Origin: Vespa crabro
Lineage: Eukaryota; Arthropoda; Insecta; Hymenoptera; Vespidae
DNA length: 64,000 nucleotides
Direction of reading: 5' to 3'
NCBI RefSeq assembly: GCF_910589235.1
Contig: NC_060964.1
Coordinates: 1,445,071 to 1,509,070 of the forward strand
Position numbers and translations under genes: made by a program. Under the pieces are notes generated by a model, which was given only the letters and a program-made list of their open reading frames with translations, ran no database searches and was not told the DNA's origin. Position 1 is the first letter of the stretch. Each line of letters opens with the position of its first letter. Positions 38,189-52,089 of the stretch are shown in pieces.

Positions 38189-38968
38189 CGAATGTTTAAT
38201 TGATACATGCAGTCAATAAAAGAAACTCAAAAGATCTGAATAGATCTCTTTTATCATTGTCATGTCACTTTATTACAATCGATTGTAATACCTTTCGATC
38301 GTTAGACACATCATCACTAAGCATTAAAGCTTCTTGTACGATCGAAGAAATAGTGCAATAATATTTATTCGCCAGAGAGGTGCATCGAAAGAATTTTTTT
38401 ATCTTTTTCTTTCCTTTCTTCCTTTCTTTTTTTTATTTTTTTAAGTTTTCTTTCTTTTTATAATTTCGTTGAATTTCGTGCCGTCACCGTTACATGTAAA
38501 AACAGTGTGAAATGTGTTTTACTCGCCGTTCAAGAAATTATTACTTTCCATTATTATCGCCCCTGTCATTCCGAATCAACGGAGAGGAACATCTTTGATC
38601 GGCTAAGGTAAAATTCTAATAACAATAAGATAACACTAACGATATCTATTACTTTTTACTTTTTCTTTTTCTCTTTTTGTTTCCTTTTTATTTCTTCCTG
38701 TTGCCTTTACATTTTCAAAATAAATTTCTATTAAAAGAGAAACGATGCTTTCCTTTTTGTTCTTTTCTTTTCTTTTTTTTTTTTTAATCGTTTCATTTCT
38801 TCCTATCATCAAAAGGAAACGTATTTTGACATTTGAAAAATCGGCTGATAGCCAATTTTTATTTCAATCGGTCAAAATAGTTCACGAAATTAATGCAGAA
38901 CGTGAACAAGTAAGTAAATTAGCGAATATGTAAATACTTCTTGTTATAAAATGTTCTTAATATATGTA

Positions 38969-39147
38969 TACCAGAATGGCTTAGCGTATTGGCATTTTTC
39001 TGGAAAAACAGGAACGAAGGGAAATGTAGAATTACATTGGCACAAGGTTGCGCCGTTGTAATTTTTACGATCGTGAGTTCGATCACTATCGCAATTCTCT
39101 ATTGCGACGAGAATTTCTGATTCGAGGAGAGTGAATTTCGCGATAGT
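38969..39147 (+). ncRNA. tRNA-like sequence followed by a hairpin; candidate SINE head or tRNA-Leu-like pseudogene
   Basis: ACCAGAATGGCTTAGCGTAT (38970-38989) resembles the start and A box of a tRNA-Leu gene. CGTGAGTTCGATCAC (39072-39086) resembles its T arm and B box, but the 3' acceptor strand does not pair. It is followed by an inverted repeat, ACTATCGCAATTCTCT (39085-39100) against AGAGTGAATTTCGCGATAGT (39128-39147). The spacing between the boxes is too long for an intronless tRNA. A decayed tRNA-derived repeat is the most economical reading. Confidence 0.35.
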
Positions 39148-39732
39148 TGTATTCTTGTTGTTTCACGATTTCAAGACGTTTGATAATAACAATTGAGAAA
39201 TAAATTGAGAAATGGGGATGAGATGGAGACCAGAGAGTGGAGAATCAATGTTGAACTATTTTCTTTTTCTTTTAAGTTTCTTCTTTTTCGTTTCTTTTTA
39301 TTTTCGACAAATTAAAGAGAAAAGATATGTATCACGCGATAGCAATCAAATAAATATGTGAAAATATTTTTCTTTCGTTTGTTTCTTCTTCTTCTGTTCC
39401 TCCTTATTCTTCTTTTTATTCTTTTTATTTTATCATTCGTGTGACTTATGAAAAATTATTCGCAATTGTCAGTGAACTTAAAAGTGAGATACGTGCACTA
39501 GCATCGTACTAGAATCTTCTTCGTTCGGATCTACGGAAACTCTATAATTGTCTCATAGCATGCCACACTGGTAATTTGCAATATTTTCCCGGTGCTCTTT
39601 ATTATAATCGGACGTTGATAATCATCTATCGATACATTATCCGTTTTAATTATGTACGATAATTTAGGTTCATTTCATCAAATTTTGTGATTTCTAACAT
39701 TATCATTCAAATTTATCAAAGAGAGATTTATC

Positions 39733-39804
<72 letters not shown>
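39733..39804. repeat. (CT)n-(ATCT)n microsatellite
   Basis: CT dinucleotides followed by seven ATCT units. Confidence 0.95.
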
Positions 39805-39805
<1 letters not shown>

Positions 39806-40277
39806 ATATTACAAAAAAAAAAGAATAAATAAAGGATATTCTTTTTCAAATGAAAAAGATCGGTGTTCGTCAAATGCGGAGAGATTAATAAAAAAAAAAA
39901 GATTACATAAAAAGATTTAGAGCAACGCCCAGTTACATCTAATGAGACGTGATTGGTCTGACTATTTAATAACATTATTCAGCTTTGTATAATGGAAGAA
40001 GAGAAAAAAACGAGAAAAAAAAAGTGAAAAATAAAACTAAAAAAAGAATATCAAAAGAAGAAAAAAATTACAATAACAACAGCAACATCATCTTGTCGAA
40101 CGGAGCACTGGGTTATTAATAAAATTTCGAAAGGAAATTTTTTTCTCTCTTTTTTCTTTTTTTTTTTAATTTAAATATCAACAAACTTATTTCTTAATTT
40201 AAATAGCAATCGTAACCTTGCAAATCTCTTTTGCATTTCAGCAAATATTTTGCGCTCGACAAGTTTTGGGCGTAACG

Positions 40278-40389
40278 ATGATTCAACCGAAGATCTGGTG
40301 GAAGCTTATTTACTCAGAAGACAAGAAAGGTGTAAGGATCTTAATTATATAATGTAATCGATTCTTTTTATTCTTTTTTTTTCTATTTC

Positions 40390-40426
<37 letters not shown>

Positions 40427-40788
40427 CAAAGTACTTAAGTTCGTTTATAATCGAATGATCGTTCAAATGATCGTTCGATAAGCGTTATGCGAGAAACATA
40501 AAATGATAATTCCATTATCTGCAAGTAATATTACGTAAAATGAAAGAGGTTGAAAAATATGTATTGTACGATATTAATTCTTTCTAAGATCGTCGTTCCT
40601 ATTTTTTTTCATCTAATGTCCTTTTTTATTTATTACGATAGTATCGATGGAATTCGAAAAATTCAAAATTATTTGTCTTCAGACGATCTTTATACGGAAA
40701 TGAAAGCACGCGTGCCGAGAATTCTTTGACGTGTTTGATTTAATGTGCCATTATGATAATTAGATACATTGTGTTATATCTTCCGAAG

Positions 40789-40841
<53 letters not shown>

Positions 40842-40885
40842 CAATATAATATATACGTATGTCTATTATAAATATTATATTGTAG

Positions 40886-40925
<40 letters not shown>

Positions 40926-41486
40926 TCTATATATAATATACAATATATATATATATATATAATACATATATATATGTATATATATATATGTATATATATA
41001 TATGTATATATATGTACATAGATTACACGAACGAGGAAGTCATTACAAGATGGACATTTCTAAGTTAAAAGAAAAAGATTATTATCGTTAATAGAGAAAA
41101 AAAATAAAAGAGAAAGAAATACCACGTTTGCTGTTGCATTCGTTGTTACACAATAAGATAACAAAGGAAAGCAAAGGATCGCGATCTAGTCGTATAATCG
41201 TTGCGAGAGCAGCGCACGGATGTCCATTCACTTGTTCTTTTTCGCGAAAGAGATTCGATGACAACGATGACAACGACGACGACAACGACGACGACAACGA
41301 CGATGACGATGATGAAGGAAAGATGCTTTCGCAAATACGTTTTTAAAATTTATGAAGACGATTGATTTGACCTTCTCTAATCGTTGAATCATTTCAATTC
41401 TTCTGTATATTGCTAGATTTTTATCTAAATTTTTTTTTTTAATGGATACTCCAGTATCCCTCATATTTCAACTTTTTCTCTATCTC

Positions 41487-41535
<49 letters not shown>

Positions 41536-44500
41536 ATCATTGTGACGACATCAAATTCCTGATAACCATGAAAAAAAAAATAAAAAAATAAAAAAACGAA
41601 AAGAAAGAAGAAAAAGAAAAAAGAAGAAGTAGAGAAAAAGGAAAGAATTAGGAATCGATTAAAAATCTATTCGTGTATGTGCTTACATATTTAGTTACAA
41701 TTCTTTTTTTCTTTTTTTTGTATTTGTTTGCTGGTCGCATCAAAATGTAAAAAAGCAAGCGGTAATAATAAAAATGAGGAAATAGCAATAGACGAGTTTT
41801 ATTATTTCGGAACACGTTCACGGAAGTTCTATCGAATTTCCGAACACGTGCGATTCGCTTAGATGTGATATCTTAATTGTTTGAGGATTACGGAAGTAGC
41901 TTGGAACATTTTTTATGATCGAGAAACGTAATGTAAAGTAGGAATGATTTTGTCTTTGTCCATTATGTATGTGTTTTCTTCTCTTTCTTTTTTTTTTTTT
42001 TGATTTCAAACGCACACATAATTAGTGCAAGAGAAAGATTATTATTATCGATTGAAAGAAAGTTGATCGAATTCCTCATGAGATTTAATTTGGTACCTCT
42101 CTTAGTCCGACTCCTATCCGTTGAACCAATCAGATTAGAAAATAGTGCTTATTCAAAGAGCTTTTTCAAAACTGATAGAGTTCATTGGGTCATTAGAGTA
42201 CGCAAGCCTCCTCACCCGGCAAAAGAAAAATGATGCCTTCGACAAGGTGGAGGTACCAGCGAGGAGGATTCCTTTCTAAGAAGTGTGTCCTTTGTTCTCA
42301 CGTATCGCGATGAAATAGATTATTCTAGATTGTTCTCTCATAATCGTAATATAAGATATATCTGAGTAAAAAGAAAAAGGAAAAACAAAAGACAACGTTG
42401 AAATATTACGATATATTATTTTCAATCGTTTATTATATCGAAATTAATGTAAAGCTGAATAAAAAAGAGAAAAGAATGATATTTATTAATGAAATTATAT
42501 TATAATATTATAATATTATATATTAATTATATTATTATATTATAATATTATATATTAATAATATTGTATTTAATTGTATTATAATATTGTCTCTCTCTTT
42601 TTTCCATAACGAAATAGTAATAATTATCAACGTTGTTTTATTAAAATTCGACGTACATTAATTAAAACTATACTTATTAAATTTAAATTCGATTATATCG
42701 AAATTGAAACAGAGAAAATACAAAAATACGAAATTGAAACAGACGAAATAGAAAAAAATAACTATTCATTATTTGTCATATTAAACGCATTCGTTTACAT
42801 AAAACAGTCTAAGATGAATGACAATTTATTTTCATTATTTTCAATATTTAATATTTCATAAATATCAATCGAATTATACTTATCAAATTTTCTATTATCG
42901 AACATACTCGGTTGTAATTTTGTACCTGTCTTTTTTCTTTTTTTTTGTTTATTTTTTCGTATAAATAAATTTCCACGAGTTATTACAGATTCTCGCTGGC
43001 TTGGCCGCACACTCGGGACAGATATCAGTGGGATTGTCTCAAGGTTTCAGTGCAATTCTAATACCGAAGTTGTTGGAATCAAAGTTTGCTGATCAATCAG
43101 AAACATCTTGGATCGCGTCGCTTGGTGCTGTCTCGAATCCAGTTGGTGCATTAGTTGCGGGTTTCTGTTCCGAATGTTTTGGAAGGAGATCGGCTATAGC
43201 ATTGGCAACTTTACCGCATGCAACAGGATGGCTTTTAATAGCGTTCGCCAAAAATGTCCCGATGTTGTACGTTGGAAGATTCATCAGTGGAATCGGTACG
43301 GGCATGGCAAATGCACTGTATTTATATGTCAGCGAGGTAAATAAATAAAAAAAAAAGAAAAAAAAAAGAGAAAAATAAAAAAAAAATAATCGATTATTAT
43401 TTCCTATGCAATGATCATTTTTGTCAACTTTATACGATTTTATCAGACAGCAGCTCAACATCAAAGAGCATGGTTAGCGAATTGTGGACCTATCTTGACC
43501 TCGTTAGGAGTGTTAATGGTGTACACGTTAGGTTCCTTGACAACATGGCAAAAGTCTGCCGCAATCAGTATAGGTCCAGCAATATTATCTCTGGCATTGT
43601 CGAGGTAAGGGTTTTTTAATTTTTTTTCCTTTTGTTTTTTTAACATCCATTGATATTGTACAATAAGAAGCAAATTTGTAAAGAGATAAGATTTATTTCA
43701 TAGGATGTTACGTGAGACACCAGCCTGGCTAACAGCCAGAGGACGAATGGAAGAAGCAAAGGAATCTTTGTTGTGGCTTCGTGGTCCAGGTTTAAGCACA
43801 GACAACGAATTTCAAGAACTCTGTAATGCCAACGCAAAAAGGATGGAAGAAAGAGAGAGCCTTTTTAAAGCTTTCTACATGCCGAATGTTTGGAAACCAT
43901 TCATTATACTTCTCTTATTTTTTGCTCTACAACAACTTTCGGGAATTTATATAATGTTGTTTTACGCTGTAAATGTTCTCGAAGATATTGGTGTTAGCGT
44001 AAACGAATACGCCGCGAGTGTTGGTATTGGTGTTATCAGACTATTTGCATCGATAATCGGTGCAATTTTAGCTAATAATATTGGTAGAAAAGCATTAGCT
44101 TTTACCAGCGGTTTTGGTATGGCTATATCAGCTATGAGCATTGCCTTGGCCTTTAGGTACACATAGATACATTATTTATATTTTTTTTTTTTCTACAGAA
44201 AATAGAGAAATGTTAAAATGAAAATATTGAAATATAATGGAAATATTTATTTCAGGTTCCAATTGCCATCTTGGGTATCTTTGATCTGTATGGGATGTCA
44301 TGTTGCGTTATCTATGATCGGCTTTCTGACGTTACCTTGGGTTATGACCTCAGAATTATATCCCCTTAGGTTTAGGGGACTCTTAGGTGGTATTACTACC
44401 AGTATAGCACAGATCTTAACCTTCGTTGCTATTAAGTTATATCCCGAGGTAAGTTTAAACGCCGGCATAGAGAACACAATGTGGATTTTCACTACGGCAG

Positions 44501-44868
44501 GTTTATTGGGAGCACTCTTTTCCGTTACCCTATTACCGGAGACCCGAGGTCAAAGCTTGGACGACATTGAGAACAAGTTTACGAATAATACGAAGGCCAT
44601 TCCGAAGATCAATTCAAATATCAATGGTTCGAGAGGACTTTCGAGTATTTTCGTTCATACGCAACCTAAGAATATTATACTTCAAAGATTTACATCTATA
44701 TCAGAGGAAAAGGATTCTAATCATACTGGTAATCGTTACACTTACGATAACTTTTGTTTCGACATGGATTATGATAACGTTGCTAGAGAATCTAAAGACG
44801 ACGAAAGTGAGAAAAAGGATCATCATGTGACGACTAACGCCATTGCATTGGATCACGTTTATATTTGA
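40278..44868 (+). CDS. Facilitated trehalose/sugar transporter, Tret1-like (major facilitator superfamily)
   Basis: Five coding exons (40278-40331, 42989-43336, 43447-43604, 43704-44156, 44256-44868) join in frame to 541 residues. The 18-residue first exon (MIQPKIWWKLIYSEDKKG, donor GTAAGG) is the least certain; upstream of its ATG the frame stays open to a TTTCAG acceptor at 40241. Sugar-porter signatures are in order: GRR in loop 2-3 (about 83-85), GRFISGIGTG (114-123), RETPAWL in place of PESPRYL (190-196), QQLSG in helix 7 (263-267), SELYPLRFRG (370-379) and PETRG (432-436). About 12 membrane helices are expected. A hydrophilic tail of about 100 residues follows PETRG, longer than typical. 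The family moves trehalose or hexoses across the plasma membrane by facilitated diffusion; the substrate here is unknown. The gene is intact and convergent with the ankyrin gene. A decayed copy of its fourth exon and following intron lies at 37022. Confidence 0.9.
40790..41020. repeat. (TA)n compound microsatellite in intron 1 of the transporter
   Basis: About 230 bp of TA with TATAATATACAAT and TATATGTA interruptions. It lies inside the 2.66 kb intron between the first two coding exons. Confidence 0.95.
41267..41316. repeat. (GAC)n / GACAAC trinucleotide repeat
   Basis: GATGACAAC and GACGACGAC units, intronic. It would code for Asp/Asn on the plus strand, but no coding exon is indicated. 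Confidence 0.85.
41484..41533. repeat. (CT)n microsatellite
   Basis: About 48 bp of CT in intron 1 of the transporter gene. Confidence 0.95.
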
Positions 44869-47384
44869 ATAATCATCAATTAAAAAAAAACCAAATATAA
44901 TTACGGATACAAGCTTGGAATGAAAGAAGCTCATTAATGTAAAGATTACTACTGCCAAGAATAGAAATTTTCTAAAATATTTTGTATATAAGAGATATAT
45001 GTGTAAGTACAGTGAACACATACACGCGCGCATACGCGCACACATTGCTGTAAATATTTTTACACCTTAAAACGATAATGTTTGTATTATTTGTTGTTGT
45101 TTGTTTATGTTACGTAAGTACATTAGATTTTATGAAAATTTATAAGATTGTTGTTTCTCTGTATATATTTATGTATAATAATAGTAATAGATAAAGTAAG
45201 ATAAGATTATGATTCGCGGTCCAATATGTTAGATGTCTTTTCTTTCTTTTTTAAGAAAAGACTTTCTTATTTTCGATTAATTATATTATATTATTAAATA
45301 AAATCAAATTATAATTATACTATAATTAACACTGATATATATATATATAATATCGGTATTATTATAGTATAATTAACGATGTACATAATTACGGAAATAC
45401 AATAACGGAATTTATATTGTACAAAAGTAACAAGTATTAGAGACTATCTTATAATAAATACAAAGTATGTTATATTGAAAGAAACGATAAAAATGATCTT
45501 GTTCTCTTTTCTTTTCCTCGTTTAATTATTTACAGATCATTTAAAAGACGGTGTTTAAGAAATCGAATATTTTCTTTGTCGTAAACTCATTCACTTATTC
45601 ATTTTTGTTTTTTTATTTATCAGAATCAATAATTACAATATATGTAATTTTCTAGTTAAGCGACCACGCCATTTAATTATATACAATATAAATACGTAAA
45701 TCAAATAAAATTCTTATATGACATCGTTATACACTACTTACATTTCTAATATTACTTTTTAAATGCACATTATAAAAAGAAGTATAAGTACGAGTGACAA
45801 TAATGATAAGAAGAGCTAATTGATATTCTATTTAATTACTTTGTTTAATACACTATCGATAAAAGGTATTCTATGTGTTGATTAAAATCAGTGCCAAAAA
45901 AAAGAACAAACTGATACCAATAGAGGTACTATTGGAAGCATCTTTTCAATTCCTTAAATATAAACATGCATTTGTCATTCCTAACTATTACATTTTAAGG
46001 TCCAATATTCATTATTAGGCAGTTTAAGCTTCACTATAAATGACTAAGAAAATAGCTGAATATTTACTCCTATATTATATTGTCCTATTATATATGTACA
46101 TAGTAATCTGCATTGATGAGATAGTCCCATTAATATGAATGGACAAACATTTACAATAGGACCGAATGCGTTATAAAAAATTGCCTTTGAGATTCCGTCG
46201 ATATATATCATAGTGAGTGTTTTGTTCATTAATTTTAGTAACAAACATTTTTTATGAGATTCTAAAAAAAAAATAAATTTATTATTGTTTCAAAAAGTTT
46301 TTCTTAAAGGCACAGCAAATATACCATTGAAATTATTAGAACGATTCTTAGTACATATTTCTCATTTATTTTGGGATACTCTAGATAAATAAATTATATA
46401 TTAGAAATATTTTTAATGATATAATAAAAATAAATTTGATTTATCTACTTGTAGAATCCTACATTCTGGCTGTATTCTACGACCATGAGGTTCACTTCTG
46501 TTTTCTTTAAATAAAAAATAAAAAAAAAGTTGTTTATTTTATCTATTTTAGTAAATATAGGCAATAATACATATCCGAAATAATTATTATTTTACAATTT
46601 TTGACAAATTTTATTCTTTTTTCTTTTTTTTCGTTTACCTTTTTTTTGTTTTTGATGCATCATCAATATTTCCTTGATCTCAACAACACTGCCTTTGTTA
46701 TGTCACTTGTAAATATACACGTTTGATAAGATATATATATATAGAGTAATTATCATTTTTTTTTTACTTGATAATCGATAATAATTTTATCTAAAAATTA
46801 GGAAAATATAATAACTACTTTAAAAAATATTTTCTTATTAGCCACATCTGGCACATGATTAGCTTAATCTTAAACTAGCCGTTTCAAAATTCTTGAACTA
46901 TTCAAACCATTTGACAATATAATTGCTTGGTTTTGCTCGTATAAAATGTTGTTTCGTAGGATATTTTAGAATTATTGTTTGTACAACGCATATAAATTAA
47001 TTCCTATTAATGTTTGTTGTTTTTCTCATTAACAAAAATTTTATCATTCAAATTTTAAGACATAATCATTGGTGTTTCTTTCGAAAAATTAAAGAGTATT
47101 TGTTTTTATCAATAGTTACCATTATTAACTATGTGTAAAATGAGTAGATTCAATGTTTCAATAGGGTAAATGCGGGTATTGTCATGATCATTATTTGTTT
47201 GAGACTAACTATCACATCGGTATTGCCTACTTTCAACAACTGGGGCGGGGTGAGGGAATTATTATGCAAAAATTGAAAAAAGCCAACAGCTTGCCCAAAG
47301 TAGTCTGGCAGTTTCAATGTCACCATGAATAGAACCAGCATTTATATCTTGATACGCTTGATGGTCTAAGCGTGTTACCTGCTG
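44869..47384. other. Convergent 3' flanks of the transporter (plus) and the ankyrin gene (minus)
   Basis: No coding exon was seen. An AATAAA at 45297-45302 could end the transporter mRNA. The rest is AT-rich and probably the two 3' UTRs; the plus-strand TTTATT motifs around 46276 would be minus-strand AATAAA signals for the ankyrin gene. The short frame at 47150-47341 is a shadow of UTR sequence. Confidence 0.5.
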
Positions 47385-50300
47385 TCAGTAGAATTCTGAA
47401 TCTGAACTGTGTTGTGAATCCCCACTTCTTCCATTCAAATAAACTTCTGACGTTTGTTGTATAGACGGTGAATGTTGAGTTGTTTCCCAATGTTGACCTA
47501 AACACACACACACACACACACAAAAGAAACAAAAAGAAAAGAAAAAAGTAAATTTGTTATATTTTGTTGATATGAAACTTCTTTTTAGATTTGTAAATTT
47601 ACCATGAGCAGCAAGTATAGTAGCCAAACAACGAGCTACCGCTGGACTTGGAGCACATGCAAGTGCTGGAGTAAGACCCTCAGCATCTATAGCGATAACA
47701 CTTGCTCCTAATTCAAGCAATTTTCGTGTTACCTATAACAGAATAAACCAATGTCTTTATCTTTGTTTACATTATAATAATAAAAATCTATATTACAACG
47801 AAATCATTAATTTCAATAAACCTATATCCTTACCCTTACAAGACCATTTCTTGCTGCCAAGTGCAAGGGTGTTCTCTGTTGTTTGTTAGTCATATTAATT
47901 ACTGCTACACGTTGTTGTTGCAATTGTTGAGCATTTTCTAAGCAACTAATTGAAGCAATCCAATCTAAAAGAAGTAAAGCAGCAGCGGAATGGCGTCTTT
48001 GACAAGCTAAGTGCAACGCTGTATTCTTATTGGCATCAACGGCACGAACATTCGCTTTCCACTCGAGTAACAGTTCTATTATTACAATAAGTTTTATTAC
48101 CACAAATAATTGTTAAACAACTTTCTTTTGCTTTTTTTCTTTCTTTCAATTATTTTACAAACAATTACCGATTGCATTGCATTGTCCATTAACAGCAGCG
48201 CATAGAAGGGGTGTCCGACCGTAATGATCTAAATCCTCGAGCCCGGCCAACTCAGGTCCAACAGAACTTAAAATGAGTCGTGCACATTCAACCGACCCCG
48301 CGCTAGTAGCGACGTGTAAAGGAAGTCGACCAGCTTGAGCATCTCTTAGAGCTGCAACTGTCTGTCCACCAAATTTATTTATTAACAAATCCAAGCAATG
48401 CGCTGAATTTTGATAAGCAGCACAATGAACAGCAGAGAAAGGATTACCTAAAAGTATAAAAACAATGTCCACATATATGAATATATATGTATATATATGT
48501 CATGTTATCAATAATTTATTGTTTCAAAGAAATATAATGCATACCCTCTAAAGAATCAATAACATTTTGTTCTAAGAGATATTCTACACAATTAGAATTT
48601 CCATTGTAACAAGCCCAATGAAGTACTATGCAACCTTGATCGTCTTTTAACGTCGCTGCCATTGGATCAGCGTTAATTAATGCAGCTAAAGCTTTCAATC
48701 TATCAATATAGATTATAATAAGCAAAAAAGAAAAAAAGAAGGAAGAAAAATACATGTTAGATATCTTAATTTTAATCAAAAGCTTACATATTTTTACCTT
48801 CCACATGCAGCAGCTAAATGCAATGGTGTTTTTCCATTTGTATCCTGTATAGCAACACGAGCCCCATGTGATAACAATAAATCTACTAATTCATGATCTC
48901 TCGCATTGACTACTGCCCGAAATAATGGTGTATGTTTATTCATATCGGGTAAATTGCAATCTGCATTGTATTTCAAAAGTAAACTTGCACATTCTGTTCT
49001 ACTATTAGCTACAGCTAATGTTAAAGCTGTGCGACGTTTTGCATCGTAACGATTTATTACATTTATATCTTCTGTTCTTTCCAATAAAAGTTGTAAACAT
49101 TTAATATGACCTGTAGCTGCTGCACAGTGTACTGGCGTACGTTTAGTAATAGAATCCTTCGAATAAAATAAATCGACGTTGCGCACAAGTTATATAAGAG
49201 AAGTGTAATCTAAAAGATATCATTCAAATATCTATATAATAAATTATTATGACTTACTTCAACTGAAACCGAAGCACCACAATTTAATAACATCTGAACA
49301 CATTTTTCATGACCTTTATAAGATGCTAAATCTAATGGTGTTTTACCACTACCTTCTTTGATATTAGTATTTGGAAATAAAGGTAATAATAACCTCAATA
49401 TTTCGCTATGACCATGATATGCCTATATGAAAAATGATTTTGTATTCTTTGAAATTTAATGAAGTATTTTTTTTATCTTACCGCAAGATGTAATGGTGTG
49501 AGTAATGGTAATTGTGATTCCTTTTTGGCAGTAATTGAACCTGGTAGTGTAGCTTGTAACAATGATTCTAATGCTGATTGATTACCAGCAGATACTGCAT
49601 AATGTATAGCTGTAAATCCACGTCTATCACCTACTTGCGGATCTGCTCTATGCTTTAATAAGTATTGTACGCACCTATAGAATGAAAATAATACATAAAA
49701 CAGAACTGAATATATTAATATTTCTCAATGATAAATAAAACAAACTACTAACTGTGCACAAGAATTTGCCGAACAATTTGTTGCTGCTGCAGCTAAATGA
49801 AGAGGAGTAGCACCATTCACATCTTGGGCATTAGAATCACTACCAAATCCAACCAAAGTAAAAACACAATAGTAGTGACCTTGACCAGCTGCTAAATGTA
49901 AAGCTAACTTATTTTCGTTATCGGTTAATCTAAAATTAGCTCCACTAGATAACAATAAGTCCAGACAAACTACAGAACCCTTTAATGCTGCCAAATGCAG
50001 CGGTGTTCTACCTCCTAAATCCTTTGAGTCTATAAGTTGACTATCAACTTGCAATAATTTTCTGCATACCTGTTATGAAGATAGGGTAAAGTATAATTTA
50101 ATTATATTGTCTAATTAAATAAAGACTCACTTCTATGTGACCCGCTAAACAACTGAGATGTAGAGGAGTACGTTGAGTTGTGTTACGGGCTGCAGGTGAT
50201 GCTCCATATTCAAGTAATGTTGTGGTTAAGCACTCGTGACCAAACCTTTGTTTATAATTTAATTTAATTGAAAGTTAAATATTAGTAAGTACAATTACTA

Positions 50301-52089
50301 ATAAAATTCTAAGTATAATTATTAATAAAACATTAATTTAAAAAAGTTTTAAAGAAAAATCTCTTCTCATACCAAGCAGCAATGTGTAAGGCAGTATTTC
50401 CATTTTTGTCATTTATATCAGGTATAGCACCTGCATCTAGTAAACTTTTTGAACGAGTAAATCTTCCATGAATCGCAGTCATGTGTAATGGTGTGCGTCC
50501 ATCTGCAGACTGAACATTTATTCTTAATCCTGCATGAAGTAACATTTCTAAGCAGTGAACACCATGTGTACTAGCAGCAGCAATATGAAGTGGTGTTTGA
50601 CCTTGGTAATTTATAGTTTCTAAATTAACAAAATAGTATAAATTAATAACGTGGTATACGAGCAAAACAAGCACGAACGTAATATAATTACATACCAATA
50701 TTAACACCATTGGCAATGAGCTCTGAAACTGCATCTACATGTCCATTCAAACAAGCAATATGCAAAGGTGTATTGCCATATACATTTTTGGATTCTATAT
50801 CTGCACCACCTTTAATTAAAGCATGCATGCATTCAACGTTCCCAGATGCAGCAGCTGCGTGTAATGGAGTATATAAATCGCGATCCTTAACACATGAAAA
50901 GAAAAATAATGTAATTCTAATAAAAATATTCAAATACTTTAAAATAATGAAATGTAATTGAATTATTCGTTACTTTAACATCTACATCAGCTCCCTTTTC
51001 AATTAGTAATTTGACAATTTTATCATAACCCATATATGCTGCAAAATGCAAAGCTCTTCTGTCTTTTTTATCAGCTGCATTTACTACGCAACAAGCTTGA
51101 GTTAAACATTCTACCATTTCTAAATGACCATTATAAGCAGCATGATGTAGGCTTGTTCTTCCACCCCTACAAACGAATACATAAGTATTAAATAAATTAT
51201 TTTTACAAATGTACAATTAGTTGAAAAATTTTAGGAGCAATACAAACCTGTCTGTTACATTTATATTTAACACATAAGGAATCATAAGTTCTACGCATTC
51301 TACAGCATTATTTGCAGCTGCAACATGTAAAGGTGTTTGCCAACTTCGATCTCTATTGTTTACATCTGCTTTATACCTTAACAATACATTTACTACAGAA
51401 GGTTTGCTTGAACAGCAAGCTCTGTGTAATGGTGTTAACCATTTTTTATCCTTAATATTGACTGATGCGCCATTTAATAATAAAGTTTCTATAATATTTT
51501 CATCTCCACTATAAAAATATTTACAAATTATATTTTGGAAAGAATCAATTAATAGAAGAACTATTGGAAATAATACATACGTATACGCTGCTGCATGCAA
51601 AAGAGAACGTTGTTCATGATCTAGCCAATTAATATCCTCTTGTCTTGATAATAATGCACGAACCTCTTCTACATCTCCATGAAATATTGCTTGCAATAAA
51701 GGAGGCTATAAATAAAGAAATTATATCCGTGATTTATATATCTATCCATGATAGCATTTTATTAAATGAAATGTAATTAAATCAAAATTTTACTAAAAAT
51801 TCGTTCACGTTGAGAGGTTAATTGGAAGAATATAAGAATTAAAAGTAAACAGCTGAGACGAATAAAACTTAATATTAAAATATCAGAACAGATGTAAATA
51901 TCTACCATTTAATTTTATAATAAATAAAGTTAAAAACTTGAAAGAAATATATATTTAATATATGACATATAAACCTAACCTATAAAGAATCCATGTAATA
52001 TTAAAAGACATCAAAACGAATTGTAATAAATTGTGTTAAATTAAACGAAAAATAGAATTTACCCCGTCACGTAAATCATACACGTTCAT
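47385..52089 (-). CDS. ANKRD28: Serine/threonine-protein phosphatase 6 regulatory ankyrin repeat subunit (ANKRD28/44/52 family)
   Basis: Sixteen exons join in frame to 1036 residues, close to the vertebrate length (about 1050): 52089-52063, 51705-51581, 51508-51248, 51166-50974, 50885-50696, 50619-50373, 50245-50131, 50069-49753, 49674-49482, 49422-49258, 49156-48798, 48699-48545, 48447-48169, 48075-47834, 47732-47603, 47497-47385. The nine-residue first exon (MNVYDLRDG) leads into PPLLQAIFHGDVEEVRALLS, matching the family N-terminus. Nearly the whole chain is ankyrin repeats (TPLHxAAxxG, for example KKDRRALHFAAYMGYDKIVK). The end, LTPALACAPSPAVARCLATI, and a polar tail finishing DSEFY match the family C-terminus. 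These scaffolds bridge the PP6 catalytic subunit and its SAPS-type subunits in the cytoplasm. No frame breaks or missing repeats were found. ANKRD28, 44 and 52 cannot be told apart by eye, and insects usually have one gene. Confidence 0.95.
47502..47522 (-). repeat. (TG)n tract at the last 3' splice site of the ankyrin gene
   Basis: On the gene strand a run of ten TG units ends three bases before the acceptor TTTAG of exon 16 (exon start 47497). It replaces the usual pyrimidine tract. Confidence 0.9.

Noticed and set aside
43093..43464. Minus-strand frame of 123 residues
   Set aside because: Antisense shadow of transporter exon 2.
50710..50961. Plus-strand frame MAMSSETASTCPFKQAICKG
   Set aside because: Antisense shadow of ankyrin-gene exon 5.
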